Of a stretch of 11,285 nt of DNA, positions 1-8,790 are shown piece by piece. This DNA is from Saccoglossus kowalevskii. Taxonomy: Eukaryota > Hemichordata > Enteropneusta > Harrimaniidae. A program made the translations under genes and the position numbers. Below the pieces are notes generated by a model. The model was not told the DNA's origin, made no database searches, and saw only the letters and a list, made by a program, of their open reading frames with translations. Positions within the stretch are counted from its first letter, which is position 1, and every line of letters begins with the position of its first letter. The stretch is taken from contig NW_003135361.1 in NCBI RefSeq assembly GCF_000003605.2, positions 7,578 through 18,862 on the forward strand, given 5' to 3'.

Positions 1-411
1 TATTTATTTATTCACCAGAATGACCATTATTACAGAACTTATAAACAAAATACCATAGTAGTCTTGTCGAACACATCAAATTTCCGGGAAAAGACAAATA
101 GAGGGACAAATATTCTCTCGTGAAATAGATTTACTCTATTTTTTTTCCATTTCATAAAATCTGTGTATCTGCGCTACATCCTTTCAATTTTTATTCACTT
201 TTCATTTTCTATTCGTCAAATGGTTTGATTTCTTATTCCTCTTTTAAAATCGTTCCCTAAAAGAGGCTGTGTGGTATTTTGAAAGTATAATTTTTAACCA
301 GAGTTCTACTGGCGCAGAAGACGAGCAAACAATAACAATCCATATTAACCGATCAAAATTGATTTTCTTTAAAGGCCGACATTTATGTCCCATGGAACGG
401 GCGGAGCTTAA
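1..411. other. AT-rich non-coding flank
   Basis: I see no supportable gene here. It opens with a short TATT microsatellite scrap (about 1-12) and continues as AT-rich, T-tract-rich sequence. Open frames are short and cross the region without recognisable domains. A 72-codon frame at 269-487 runs out of phase with the reverse-transcriptase motif at 451-492 and is best read as a shadow frame. The last ~40 bases may belong to the decayed retroelement that follows, but an in-frame stop at 409-411 and another at 370-372 break that frame. Confidence 0.5.
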
Positions 412-513
412 TATTCTAATTTGGTTGATTATTCAACGACAGCAACTGTCAAACGTTTCTTGTATGCAGATGACTTCGTGTGTATAGTTACTGATCTGAG
501 CTGTGTAAAGTAA
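412..513 (+). pseudogene. Reverse-transcriptase fragment (non-LTR retrotransposon relic)
   Basis: In the frame starting at 412, positions 451-492 read KRFLYADDFVCIVT. YADD is the catalytic motif (motif C) of reverse transcriptases, and a basic-aromatic lead-in of the K-R-F-x-Y-A-D-D type is common in non-LTR retrotransposons of invertebrates. About 12 codons upstream the frame reads YSNLVDY, at the place where such polymerases usually have an LFNLY-like stretch, which supports the same frame. The frame is closed by stops at 409-411 and 511-513, leaving only about 33 codons. No endonuclease, no motif A aspartate and no 3' tail were recognised, so this is a short dead remnant. The family (RTE, Jockey, CR1 or other) cannot be assigned. 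A chance match is possible but unlikely given the context around YADD. Confidence 0.55.
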
Positions 514-2108
514 AATAAACAATTCATTTCTGGTGACGAGGCAGTTTGTTGGAATGCGAATTCAGGTCGGGTATATGATGAACAGTTCTTTCTAGACGTG
601 ACGCGGTCTATCTTGCAATACTATATTATATACATTCCCAGACATAAACCACGTTGCCTAGAGTAAATAAATATTTTCAATACTCGTATTAAACATGCTT
701 TCTAAATGATCTGTTGTTTTTCATTCTGTCTTGCAATGTTTTGTTGAATATTACTTTCTACCACAGACAACTAAGAGAACTGTAATAATGGTCTAAGTTT
801 ACATGTATATTCAAGTAATATTTATCTTGATTGCCCTTACATTATTGATTGTGTTTAGAGAATCTCGAGGCGACAAACATGAATGCTCAGACAGAGGTGA
901 AACGAAACACACCCGTTAACGGATTTTACCTATTATCTGTCATGACCTCACAGGCAACAGCGGCTTGGATCGATCACTGGGTCGTACTGTTTTTTTTATT
1001 GTACGGGAAATGGTTAGTGTCTAGTCACATATTCACGTGTTGCTATCATTGCCAGTGATCATTTTTTCTGTTTGTTTTACCAGTTAAACACGCAACATAT
1101 AGTAGTTTTCACCGTCAAACAAAAGAAGTAGCAACATAAAAATTATAGTTCAATATATTGTATTGTATTTATAACATTTCAAAATAGTGGAATACTTATA
1201 TATTAGTGGAGACTTAGAGGGCCTTTTTTGCATTATATTCAAACTCGCACAGATGTGTGGTAACCATCTTTATACCTTTTACTGAACCTGTATAAAGCTG
1301 TTTATTATTGAATATACTAAAACTAATACATTTATCGCTACGCGCATAGTATGTCTACTGATTGACTTTGATTAAGTCGGAAGATCATAGAACGTTGAAC
1401 TATTGTATGAATAAGGTATAGTTACCACATTCCCTGACTATTGTTTAATTTCTTTTCGAACAAGTGAACTCCTTCCATAAAGTTTGTTGCCATTATTCCA
1501 TATATGTACTTTCAATAATGAATAATTAATGATACTTTATAGTCACCGTAAAACACCCAGTGTTTACGTGTGTTTAATTATCATCAAAATTAAACATTTA
1601 ATTATTCCGACAAACACCTTTCAAAAAATAAAAACTCTACTGCTTTGATAAAAAATTCAGATTTTTTGTAATGTAGTTCACGTGATTTTAATTTAAAAAG
1701 TGTGTTTTAATGAGAGATATGAAAGTGCTTCCAAGATTTACAGTGACATTCCGTCCATCAAAATGAAAATTATCTGATCTAACATAACAAAAATATAGTG
1801 TCCATTTACATGCTCTTACGTAAATTACAGAGGTATAATTATGGTCAAAATAAATTAATGTTTTAATGATTCAGTATACATGATATTTTTTATATATGCG
1901 CTTCCATTAGAGCAAACAAATTATTTTGTAATACTTATTGTTAAGGGTTTTATTTTGTGAATGTCGCAGTCCATTAATGAAGGCCTACATGCATGGTCTA
2001 TTTGGAAGTACTCCTTCACTTTTTTAGCTCACAACTTCCTATTTTGGGAAACAAAATAATGCATTTGTTATATAAACATTCCTTTGCCTAATTAAATTAT
2101 CCGGAAAA
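514..2108. other. Intergenic, no gene recognised
   Basis: This AT-rich tract of about 1.6 kb has only short, featureless open frames. The frame used by the reverse-transcriptase relic stays open from 514 to 663 after its stop, but the translation there is not recognisable. A small hairpin lies at 1548-1567: GTAAAACAC and GTGTTTAC pair around the loop CCA with one bulged A. Two CACGTG E-boxes occur at 1034-1039 and 1679-1684. No tRNA, SINE promoter box or clear transposon end was seen. Confidence 0.5.
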
Positions 2109-2519
2109 ATGAAAATGCCCCAGTACAACAATATATATTCACAGTCTTTCAAAAGAAGGATAGCGCGTGTTATTATGTCGATGGACGATGAGACTGATGT
2201 ACTGTGTATACAAAATGCACGGCCCCTAAATACCCAGAAAGGAAACAATTTAATTTTATTCTGTTTAGATGCGTGTTTAGATGTTCATATTTTTAATCAG
2301 AATGTGTCAGCTTTCCAGAAGTATCTGAGTTGCTTGGGTGAAAGTAGCATATCACATGTAATCTTGTCCACATTGTTTTGTGGGGACAGGAAATTGTCAC
2401 GCGCAAAGACACCATATCAAAAGACACAACATCGACGATGTGGGCCACCATTGTCTAGCAGGGTTGTTTATACGAAGGGAAATAACACAAGAAACTACGT
2501 AATCCTTATTGTATGTTAA
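2109..2519 (+). CDS. Unrecognised 136-codon ORF, doubtful
   Basis: This is the second-longest open frame in the window, running from ATG (A at -3) to TAA. I do not recognise the product. It shows no signal peptide, no membrane segment and no repeated domain. The N-terminal part has a basic stretch (SFKRRIAR, about residues 13-20) followed by an acidic one (MDDETD). The C-terminal third is rich in Arg, Lys and Thr, and cysteines are scattered without pattern. In random DNA of this AT content, by rough estimate, an ORF this long is expected well under once per window, so it deserves a check. Base composition matches the surrounding intergenic DNA, and no promoter or polyadenylation site stands out. 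It could be an exon, a decayed transposon frame or chance. Confidence 0.15.
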   Translation: MKMPQYNNIYSQSFKRRIARVIMSMDDETDVLCIQNARPLNTQKGNNLILFCLDACLDVHIFNQNVSAFQKYLSCLGESSISHVILSTLFCGDRKLSRAKTPYQKTQHRRCGPPLSSRVVYTKGNNTRNYVILIVC

Positions 2520-4329
2520 TCTGTGTTTTGTTTAAAAGCATACAAAAAATCAACATTATTTAAACTAACATTATTCAAAAACTGAAACATGACAAGACCA
2601 TCGAACAACCTTTTTGATCACTCGACATGCAGATAAAATCAAGGAAATTTGATTTCTAATTGGTGTATACCGTATTTGAAGAGAGCTTAACACAAAAAGG
2701 TAATAATAAAAGGACAGATCGTCGATAATTCAAAAGGGGACGTTGACAGTAATGACGAAAATATCAGCATATTATATCGACACATGCATCGATTTGCTGA
2801 TTAGGAGAATCGACTGTTATGTGTTTTCTAACCGTGGATTTTAAAGAACGGTGATATAAGGCTTCGTTTATTTTTAACAGGCAATTATAGCAACGTGTAC
2901 ACAACTGGAATTAGCAATGTTGCAATGATGACTGCACAATGCCTTAGAAATCATGACATCATGTCCTTTTAACGGTTATGTGGACATGTGATATAACGCT
3001 AGACTTCATTATGTGAGGAACCTTGGTTTTAATACACAAGTATATTTAAAAAAATAAGCCACACACGCTCAGTGCTATCCATGTGAGTAGATTCCCAAAG
3101 TGGCTAAATACTACAATCAGTTTTTGTTTCGAAAATTTTGAAATTTTACAACTTCTGAATATTCATTCATTCTTGTAGGTTAGTGTGGATGGCATGATAA
3201 TACTCAGACTACACTTTTAAACATTTATTGTTACTGGTCAGACCCTTTTAAAAGTCACTTCTGGTCATTATAATGGTCATTTTTTAATGGCTGGAAAACT
3301 ACCATTTGTAATGGGCGTTATAATAGTAATTATATTTTTTTATTACATAAATAACAATAAAATATTTCTATGCCACAAATACAATTGCACATGACGATTG
3401 AGAGCTTCTCCTTCGTCTTTTCCTAGTAATACTTTAATTCCGTACCATGACAGATATAATTGAAAGAATTTCGCAATACGGAAATGTATATATGTTGTTG
3501 TTTTTAAAAGAGTTATCACAAATTTTGCACTGAATTCTGTTGATTTAATTCTATATACTGGCTGCAATGAGTTATCCAACAATACATCATAAGGTATGAC
3601 ACACACAAGGTAATTAATAGATCTAAAGGTGTGCCAAACGTCACCCCAATAAAATGTTCAAAATTATATTTTCAATTACAAAATTGTACAAACCGTATAG
3701 TGTAAGAACCTACTTGAACCACGTGTGTTCCGCTATTAAAAAAAAATATGTAAACAATTCGCTGAAACAGAAATCCATTTGTTTAGTAAAAAATGTCGGA
3801 CCTCAATTGTATTTTTCAGTGATCAGTGGTTTCGATAAATTCGTAAAAATATCACAGATGAGCGACATTTGTTCTTATGTATGCGACTCAGACCAGCATT
3901 GTTTTGCCAGTATGTGGAGATATTTACACTAGACAGATCGATACAGCAAAAGCTGACTGCCAACGTTCTCAGAGTGTGTGGCTTATATTCTCACACCCGG
4001 CTTGTTTTTAATCTATGTCTGCAGAACTTTTTTTCTGGCTAGTGTGTTTATATACTTTTTGAGTTTCAAAACATGTGTGCTGGATCCATCTCATTATGAT
4101 TGAGAACAAAATCTGGCATGTGGTGCTATGTTAAATTATACTGTAGCCAAGTCATTTCTCGCATACTACGAATTGATTTTGATGAGAGAGAAACAAATTC
4201 ATGATGGAATAGCAGTTCATCGTTATGCTATGGCAGGAAACTCTATAGACAGGAATATAAAAAGAACAAAAACATCAGCGTGACAATACTTCCATGACAT
4301 AATTTACTAATACATGTGTACTTTTGTAT
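2520..4329. other. Intergenic, no gene recognised
   Basis: I see no convincing gene in these 1.8 kb. Open frames at 3343-3606 (minus) and 3654-3932 (plus) are under 95 codons, AT-rich and without recognisable motifs, so I left them out. Small local features are a GGTCAT direct repeat around TATAAT near 3265-3282 and a CACGTG E-box at 3720-3725. Confidence 0.5.
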
Positions 4330-4359
4330 ATACAGAAAACATACATACATACAGAAAAC
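4330..4359. repeat. 11-bp direct repeat flanking an ATAC microsatellite
   Basis: ATACAGAAAAC occurs at 4330-4340 and again at 4349-4359, separated by a short (ATAC)n run. This is probably replication slippage, and it abuts the inverted-repeat cluster that starts at 4354. Confidence 0.7.
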
Positions 4360-4590
4360 TATTTCAAATGATTATATAAAACTGATGACCACCACCATTT
4401 TTGAAAAAAATTGGAAATGTAATCATTTGATGTCTTTGATGACAGTTCACTATTTAGAACCAATTCTCTGAAATAGTTTCCAAAATCCATTATAATGTAA
4501 ACTGGTGGTTAACTATTTCGAACTATCCTTCTGGTGTATCTTCCTAATTTTGTAATATAGTTGGTGATTGTTATTAACTATTGGAACCGA
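4354..4590. repeat. Cluster of AACTATTTCGAAC-like motifs with nested inverted repeats
   Basis: Five related copies of a motif near AACTATTTCGAAC lie within about 235 bp: 4357-4368, 4448-4460, 4469-4481 (inverted), 4511-4523 and 4576-4587. Two inverted pairs are nested here. GAAAACTATTTCA (4354-4366) pairs with TGAAATAGTTTCC (4469-4481) at 12 of 13 positions. TCAAATGATTA (4364-4374) pairs perfectly with TAATCATTTGA (4420-4430). GACCACCAC (from 4386) also partly mirrors CTGGTGGTTA (from 4502). Target-site duplications were not identified, so this may be a degraded miniature transposon with subterminal repeats or a locally duplicated regulatory motif. Confidence 0.45.
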
Positions 4591-4717
4591 ATTGTTTCCC
4601 AATTGTTTGGTATTTATGACATTGCTGTATCAATACTCTTCTAACTTACTTCCATATTAAGTGTATATTGCTTAGAAATATTCTATATTTGTCTGTCATT
4701 AACCGGTACACGTTTCA

Positions 4718-4846
4718 ATGAAAGTGTTCGCTACCATCCTCTGCACCTCGTTCTACGGGAACGTCATATCTATTTTTAGTTACTCAATAAACTACTCGTC
4801 TCCGCTCGCTCGCCAGGCATTGCCTGCTACATTATGTTCGCTTTGA
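4718..4846 (+). CDS. Small ORF (42 aa) with signal-peptide-like start, doubtful
   Basis: The ORF begins MKVFATILCTSFYGNVIS, a short basic start followed by a hydrophobic stretch, as in a secretion signal, and ends at TGA after 42 codons. Several early codons end in C (ACC, ATC, CTC, TGC, TTC, TAC, AAC, GTC), which stands out against the AT-rich surroundings. The ATG context is poor (T at -3). The tail has no dibasic cleavage site or cysteine framework that would mark a known peptide hormone. It could be a first exon, a small secreted peptide or chance. No splice donor of good quality was recognised. Confidence 0.12.
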   Translation: MKVFATILCTSFYGNVISIFSYSINYSSPLARQALPATLCSL

Positions 4847-5320
4847 TTGTACTCACTACTTACCAGTTTACTTAAAACAGAAACACTGTCTGACATATAT
4901 CTTGTAATGCTGCTTACGACATGGGCGCAGCCATCTCGTCTTTCTGTTATGATGGCGCTAATTGCAGGAACATTTTGCTCCTCTAGTCGGATTGTTGTGA
5001 TCTCGGCACTTATAATAACATAACGTCACTTTCAAATCTGAGTACAATTCCCAATTCAACGTTTCGATATGAATTTGATACGATTACATTACCCTAAATA
5101 CACGGCGATACATTTTTCAAATAACAAAAACATGTCTTGATTGTTGGCTACAATGTCTGTGCGCTCAACGTCGCGTATTTTTTTTGAATTCAACAAACTC
5201 AACCAATTAAACCATTACATGTCCCTCGTCCTAAACTTGAAAGTAGTATTGTTCAAGTTCCCGATATAATATATTTTATTTGGGAAGCTAATAATTTAGT
5301 CCTATGTTGTGTCATCTGGG
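4847..5320. other. Intergenic, no gene recognised
   Basis: No gene is recognised. The sequence is mixed in composition, with slightly more GC than the tract upstream. A 13-bp palindrome, CAGGCA-T-TGCCTG, lies just before it at 4814-4826, inside the small ORF above. Confidence 0.45.
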
Positions 5321-5540
5321 CAGCGCGAGGCCATTCAATAACTAGCACCCACGGCGTTGTTCAATCGCTCTAGCGCCAGTTGAGCAACTGATTGTAGTTG
5401 TAGGTCGATGCAAATAACTATATCTGACTACATAAATGTGCGATGGTGGTTGTAGACGTGTTACACGCGCCGCGACTCTTACATACTAAAACGTGGCGCA
5501 CCACGAGACAGCGCGTGGAACATAATTCGATAACTTATTC
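5321..5540. promoter_or_regulatory. CpG-rich patch with small palindromes
   Basis: This stretch is visibly richer in CpG than its surroundings. It carries paired E-boxes CAGTTG-AG-CAACTG (5377-5390), an octamer-like ATGCAAAT (5408-5415), the palindrome CGTGT-T-ACACG (5457-5467) and a CGTGG/CCACG hairpin with loop CGCA (5492-5505). CAGCGCGAGG (from 5321) and CAGCGCGTGG (from 5509) begin two loosely similar segments that both end in ATAACT. The features suggest a regulatory patch, or a decayed CpG-rich repeat, but no gene was found to attach it to. A 79-codon frame at 5443-5682 crosses it without recognisable motifs. Confidence 0.25.
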
Positions 5541-7754
5541 ATGTTTGCCGCGAGTGCCCGTTCCTTATTCCCTAATGTCGTTAGTTGAAGAAATGTCAGA
5601 ATCAGTTAAATCATGGACGAGTATATTCTTTTTTTACAAGACATCACCTAATGATATTGCCATGAAAATAATCGTAATGTGAACACTGATTATAAGTATA
5701 AGTTTGTGTCAACCAAACTCGTGCCATACCACCCATTGGTTAAAGGAACAACGTTTGTATTACGTGGACTTCGGTGATATATATATAAACGCTTGATTTT
5801 GCTACGATCGCATGGTATGATGTTAATACTTAGTTTCAAAGATAGTACCACGCTCACTAAAATACAATCATAATCAAATTGTTTATTGGACAAAATCTAC
5901 TATAATATACAGCAGGGTTTTAGGCTTAGAACTTTGTTATCGCTATTCTGATATTTTAATCAATTTTTATTCCAGGGGAATATGTTTTGACAGTTAAAAA
6001 CATGCATATTTTTAAACAGAATGTTCATCTATGGAAGTGAGACAAAATGAATGGTCAGGGCCTATACAGTTATACAGGATCCCATGACTATATAGATCAA
6101 TTATATGCAATTATTAATATGTCACGAATCACACAGAAAAGGTTTGGGTGTTTTTTGGAGGAATTGATAAACTGTTCCCTTCATTGACAAATCGTTTAAC
6201 AACACGTGACTTAATGAACTGATTCGATGACACAGTCTTGGATAACCTAGCCCACCGGATTCAAATAATATATTGGAATACACTAATGATATCTATGATA
6301 TCTCGTGTCTGTTCATACAAACCACGTTCAATTGTACCATCGATTAGAGAATTTCTTTCATGTCATTCTGTATGGTTCTGAAAAGATAATCGTGTCGAAC
6401 ATAGGAAATGCACCACGCACTTCAAGTGAAAATATCATAAATCCTTTCGCAATAAAACACTCCAACGCATATCTCATTGATAAATGGCCTCCAAATGTGT
6501 ACATATAGATGAACTATTATATTATTTTTGTATCGGTTTTAAATATATAATAAATGTTTGGCTCTGATGCAATTCACGCGGTTATTGCTATGAGTTAGCC
6601 TATCCAAATCAAATGAACGGATTGAAAGACAAAAACTGGCCAGTAATAACAAAAACAGTTCGTACCGAAGCAAGCGACAATTCCATTTTCAATGGCATCC
6701 TGATTTCTTTACCTGAAGATTGCATACCTACATGGACAATAATGCAGAGATCAATTGTAAAACAAAGAGGAAACTGAAGAGAGCTGTTTTTATCTGGGTA
6801 TATAATTTCAGCTTAATTGTATATTTTTGCATACATGTTTAACCTAATACGTAGCAAAATGACTGAAATCGGACTCCTGGATTCTTGTGTATGGAAGCTT
6901 AATCATAAAGCTTGAGTAAATATCGAAAACATGTTAGCGTTCGTGTTATAACGAAGAAACATGTCTTCAGCCTGTATATTTGATTCGATATGTTGTTTGG
7001 TAAAACGTACTGATGTCAATAGTTTAGTTTGGGTTCCATCAAGTCGCTCCATCAAGGCATATATTGGAAAGCAAACTTCTGAAGTAGAACAATCATATTT
7101 TACTCCTGTTTTCGTAACAATCATATGCTGCAAAAAGGTTATAGACCACCACAATGTGTTGAACACAATATTCATTTTATCGGGCAACGTGAACGTATAC
7201 GTCTTTTCCTGGGATCACCTTATATATGCGGAACATCTGGGATTCTATAAAAGTAATATTGTTTATTAGTAATGTGTATGTTTTATTTTTCTAATGGTGA
7301 ATGATACGATTGTGTAAGCGTCGAACTATGCTTCCTGTTTGAATATGACTGTGTTGGGTGTCAGTTGTTCATTGAACTTAGTGATAAGTAAGAATCCCAA
7401 AACATACGTACTTAACTATATATTTTCACTAACCTGTCAGTATTTCTAGTACTTGCCTAATTACCACAATAACTATACTTAATTAGACGCAAACGGCGGC
7501 AGCCAAAATCTCGTTTAAAGCGGGAACCATGTGTTTGTTGTGTAATGAGTAAAAACAGGTTTCCATGAAAACAAAGTTCAGATGCACACTGCAATAATCT
7601 CCATGAACACAATGTTTATCTCAGCTACAACTGATCATGCTAAATTTAGGCCTTCGTAATTGCGTTTCACTAATTCAAAGTAGCAACAGTACTATTTACT
7701 GTATAGCGTAGATAGTTAGCAACATGTTAGCTACAAGCTGAAGGATGATGTACC
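5541..7754. other. Intergenic, no gene recognised
   Basis: About 2.2 kb of AT-rich DNA without a supportable gene. Open frames on both strands (for example 6305-6508 plus, and 6903-7187 minus overlapping 6961-7269 plus) are short and have no recognisable motif. Minor items are a 2 x 9 bp tandem repeat of ATGATATCT at 6286-6303, a CACGTG at 6203-6208, and a 20-bp segment at 6005-6024 that matches 2286-2305 with one mismatch. Confidence 0.5.
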
Positions 7755-7768
7755 GCGCCCTCTAGCGG
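7755..7768 (-). promoter_or_regulatory. CTCF core-consensus match
   Basis: Read on the minus strand this is CCGCTAGAGGGCGC, which fits every position of the CTCF core consensus CCRSYAGRKGGCRS. CTCF is a zinc-finger architectural protein found across bilaterian animals, where bound sites can act as insulators or loop anchors. The site is CpG-containing within AT-rich intergenic DNA, about 2.1 kb upstream of the receptor gene. Occupancy cannot be judged from sequence, and species-specific motif changes are possible. Confidence 0.45.
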
Positions 7769-8425
7769 CGAACTACTTGGACGGCAGAATGACGTAGATG
7801 TAGGTTATGTCGTTCAAATTGCTAGTGTAGTTAAAATATAGTAAATCACTTGAACATTTTCTATATATGGAAAATACAGATTAAAACAGTTTCTACGACG
7901 TCTCACGGACATATTTAAGCTAGTTGTAACGTCAGTTTGAAATTCAGGTATTATTGGCGAATTGTTGTAGGTCATAGTTAGAAAGGATCAAACGGATTTA
8001 GCTGATTAGTCACCAAATATGTGTCACCAAGATAGTGTTGTTGTAGGTGATCCCGAAGAGGCGAGTGTAAATGTTAACGAGTTAATGGCTCTCGTTCTGA
8101 AGACTTAAACGGACGTTAATGTCGGCATTGTTGGCACAGCTGTGCAACTATGAAACAATACATATAATACATATATTCAATGATCTAGTCACGATGTAGT
8201 AAGACAATGTATGCAAATCACGCAGTGTCTCAGTGAACACGTGAACATATGCCCGTTTCATCTACTCTCATTTGTGAAGACAATGACAAAAACAATAAGG
8301 ACGGAAAGTGACTTTGTAGACAATATTTATAGTTAAAGTTCTTGATTTAACTATTTCTATACCTCTGTCTTGTGCATAAATGTATTTATGACTGTTTATG
8401 ATGATCATTTAATACTTGTGCATAA
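7769..8425. other. Intergenic, with a 12-bp E-box palindrome and an octamer
   Basis: No gene is recognised. GCACAGCTGTGC (8134-8145) is a perfect 12-bp palindrome centred on the E-box CAGCTG. ATGCAAAT (8211-8218) is a perfect POU octamer, and CACGTG occurs at 8238-8243. CTTGTGCATAA is repeated directly at 8369-8379 and 8415-8425, the second copy touching the left end of the MITE-like element. Confidence 0.4.
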
Positions 8426-8471
8426 TAGGTGATTTTCCGTTCAACTGCGAGATCTCGCGAGATGCATGAAA
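8426..8471 (+). repeat. Left terminal inverted repeat
   Basis: Left arm of the element. It includes the perfect 12-bp palindrome ATCTCGCGAGAT (8452-8463), which contains the TCTCGCGAGA motif known as a core-promoter element in vertebrates. The right arm has diverged at this palindrome. Confidence 0.6.
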
Positions 8472-8744
8472 GACGCGCGTCGAACGTCTGCCGCAAAAAC
8501 CGAGCGATTTAATTTTAAATTCGAATTTCTTTATTTCGTAGCTTACATCGCCCGGTCGATCTTCGACAGAGGAATATTGCTTTCGAATATCCTTACTTCA
8601 TCGAAATTGCCTATCATCAAATGTGTACAGCACATTATTAAGCACGGAAATGCCCCCGAAATATTTTCGCGTTTGTCGAATCCCACGCGATGTTTGACGC
8701 CACTACGACGCTATGACCTCTGTTTGTCCTGTTTTTACCTTCGA

Positions 8745-8790
8745 TTTCACGCATAACACGTGAGTCTCGCAGTGAACGGAAAATGGTCTA
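8745..8790 (-). repeat. Right terminal inverted repeat
   Basis: Right arm of the element, the inverse of 8426-8471 with several substitutions and one single-base indel. It contains a CACGTG E-box at 8757-8762 in the part that differs from the left arm. Confidence 0.6.

Larger units (their letters stand above)
8426..8790. mobile_element. MITE-like element with 46-bp terminal inverted repeats and TA duplication
   Basis: The two ends are imperfect inverted repeats of about 46 bp (8426-8471 and 8745-8790). They share ATTTTCCGTTCA, then CTGCGAGA after a one-base indel, and further in ATGCATGAAA against ATGCGTGAAA. Both ends can be read as starting TAG, so a TA target-site duplication is likely, as in Tc1/mariner-type elements. 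The exact edges are uncertain because three of the six outermost positions differ. The interior is far richer in CpG than the flanks and contains eight TCGA tetramers. A 96-codon frame (8466-8756) spans the interior but resembles no transposase I know and is probably fortuitous. The element is therefore read as non-autonomous. The family is an inference; other TA- or TWA-targeting superfamilies are possible. Confidence 0.6.

Noticed and set aside
269-487. 72-codon plus-strand frame
   Set aside because: It overlaps the reverse-transcriptase motif in a different frame, starts at TTG or GTG-like codons that are not expected in animals, and has no motif of its own.
1548-1567. Small hairpin GTAAAACAC / GTGTTTAC
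   Set aside because: Short AT-rich stems like this are common. No T-run or other context gives it a function.
2286-6024. 20-bp near-identical segment at 2286-2305 and 6005-6024
   Set aside because: The match has one mismatch and does not extend on either side. The sequence is AT-rich, so chance or an old micro-duplication cannot be separated.
6903-7269. Overlapping antisense frames of 94 and 102 codons
   Set aside because: They overlap on opposite strands, neither has recognisable motifs, and lengths are near what chance gives in a window this size.
8466-8756. 96-codon frame inside the MITE-like element
   Set aside because: It begins inside the left inverted repeat and ends inside the right one, with no transposase or other domain. 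High GC reduces stop codons, which explains an open frame.
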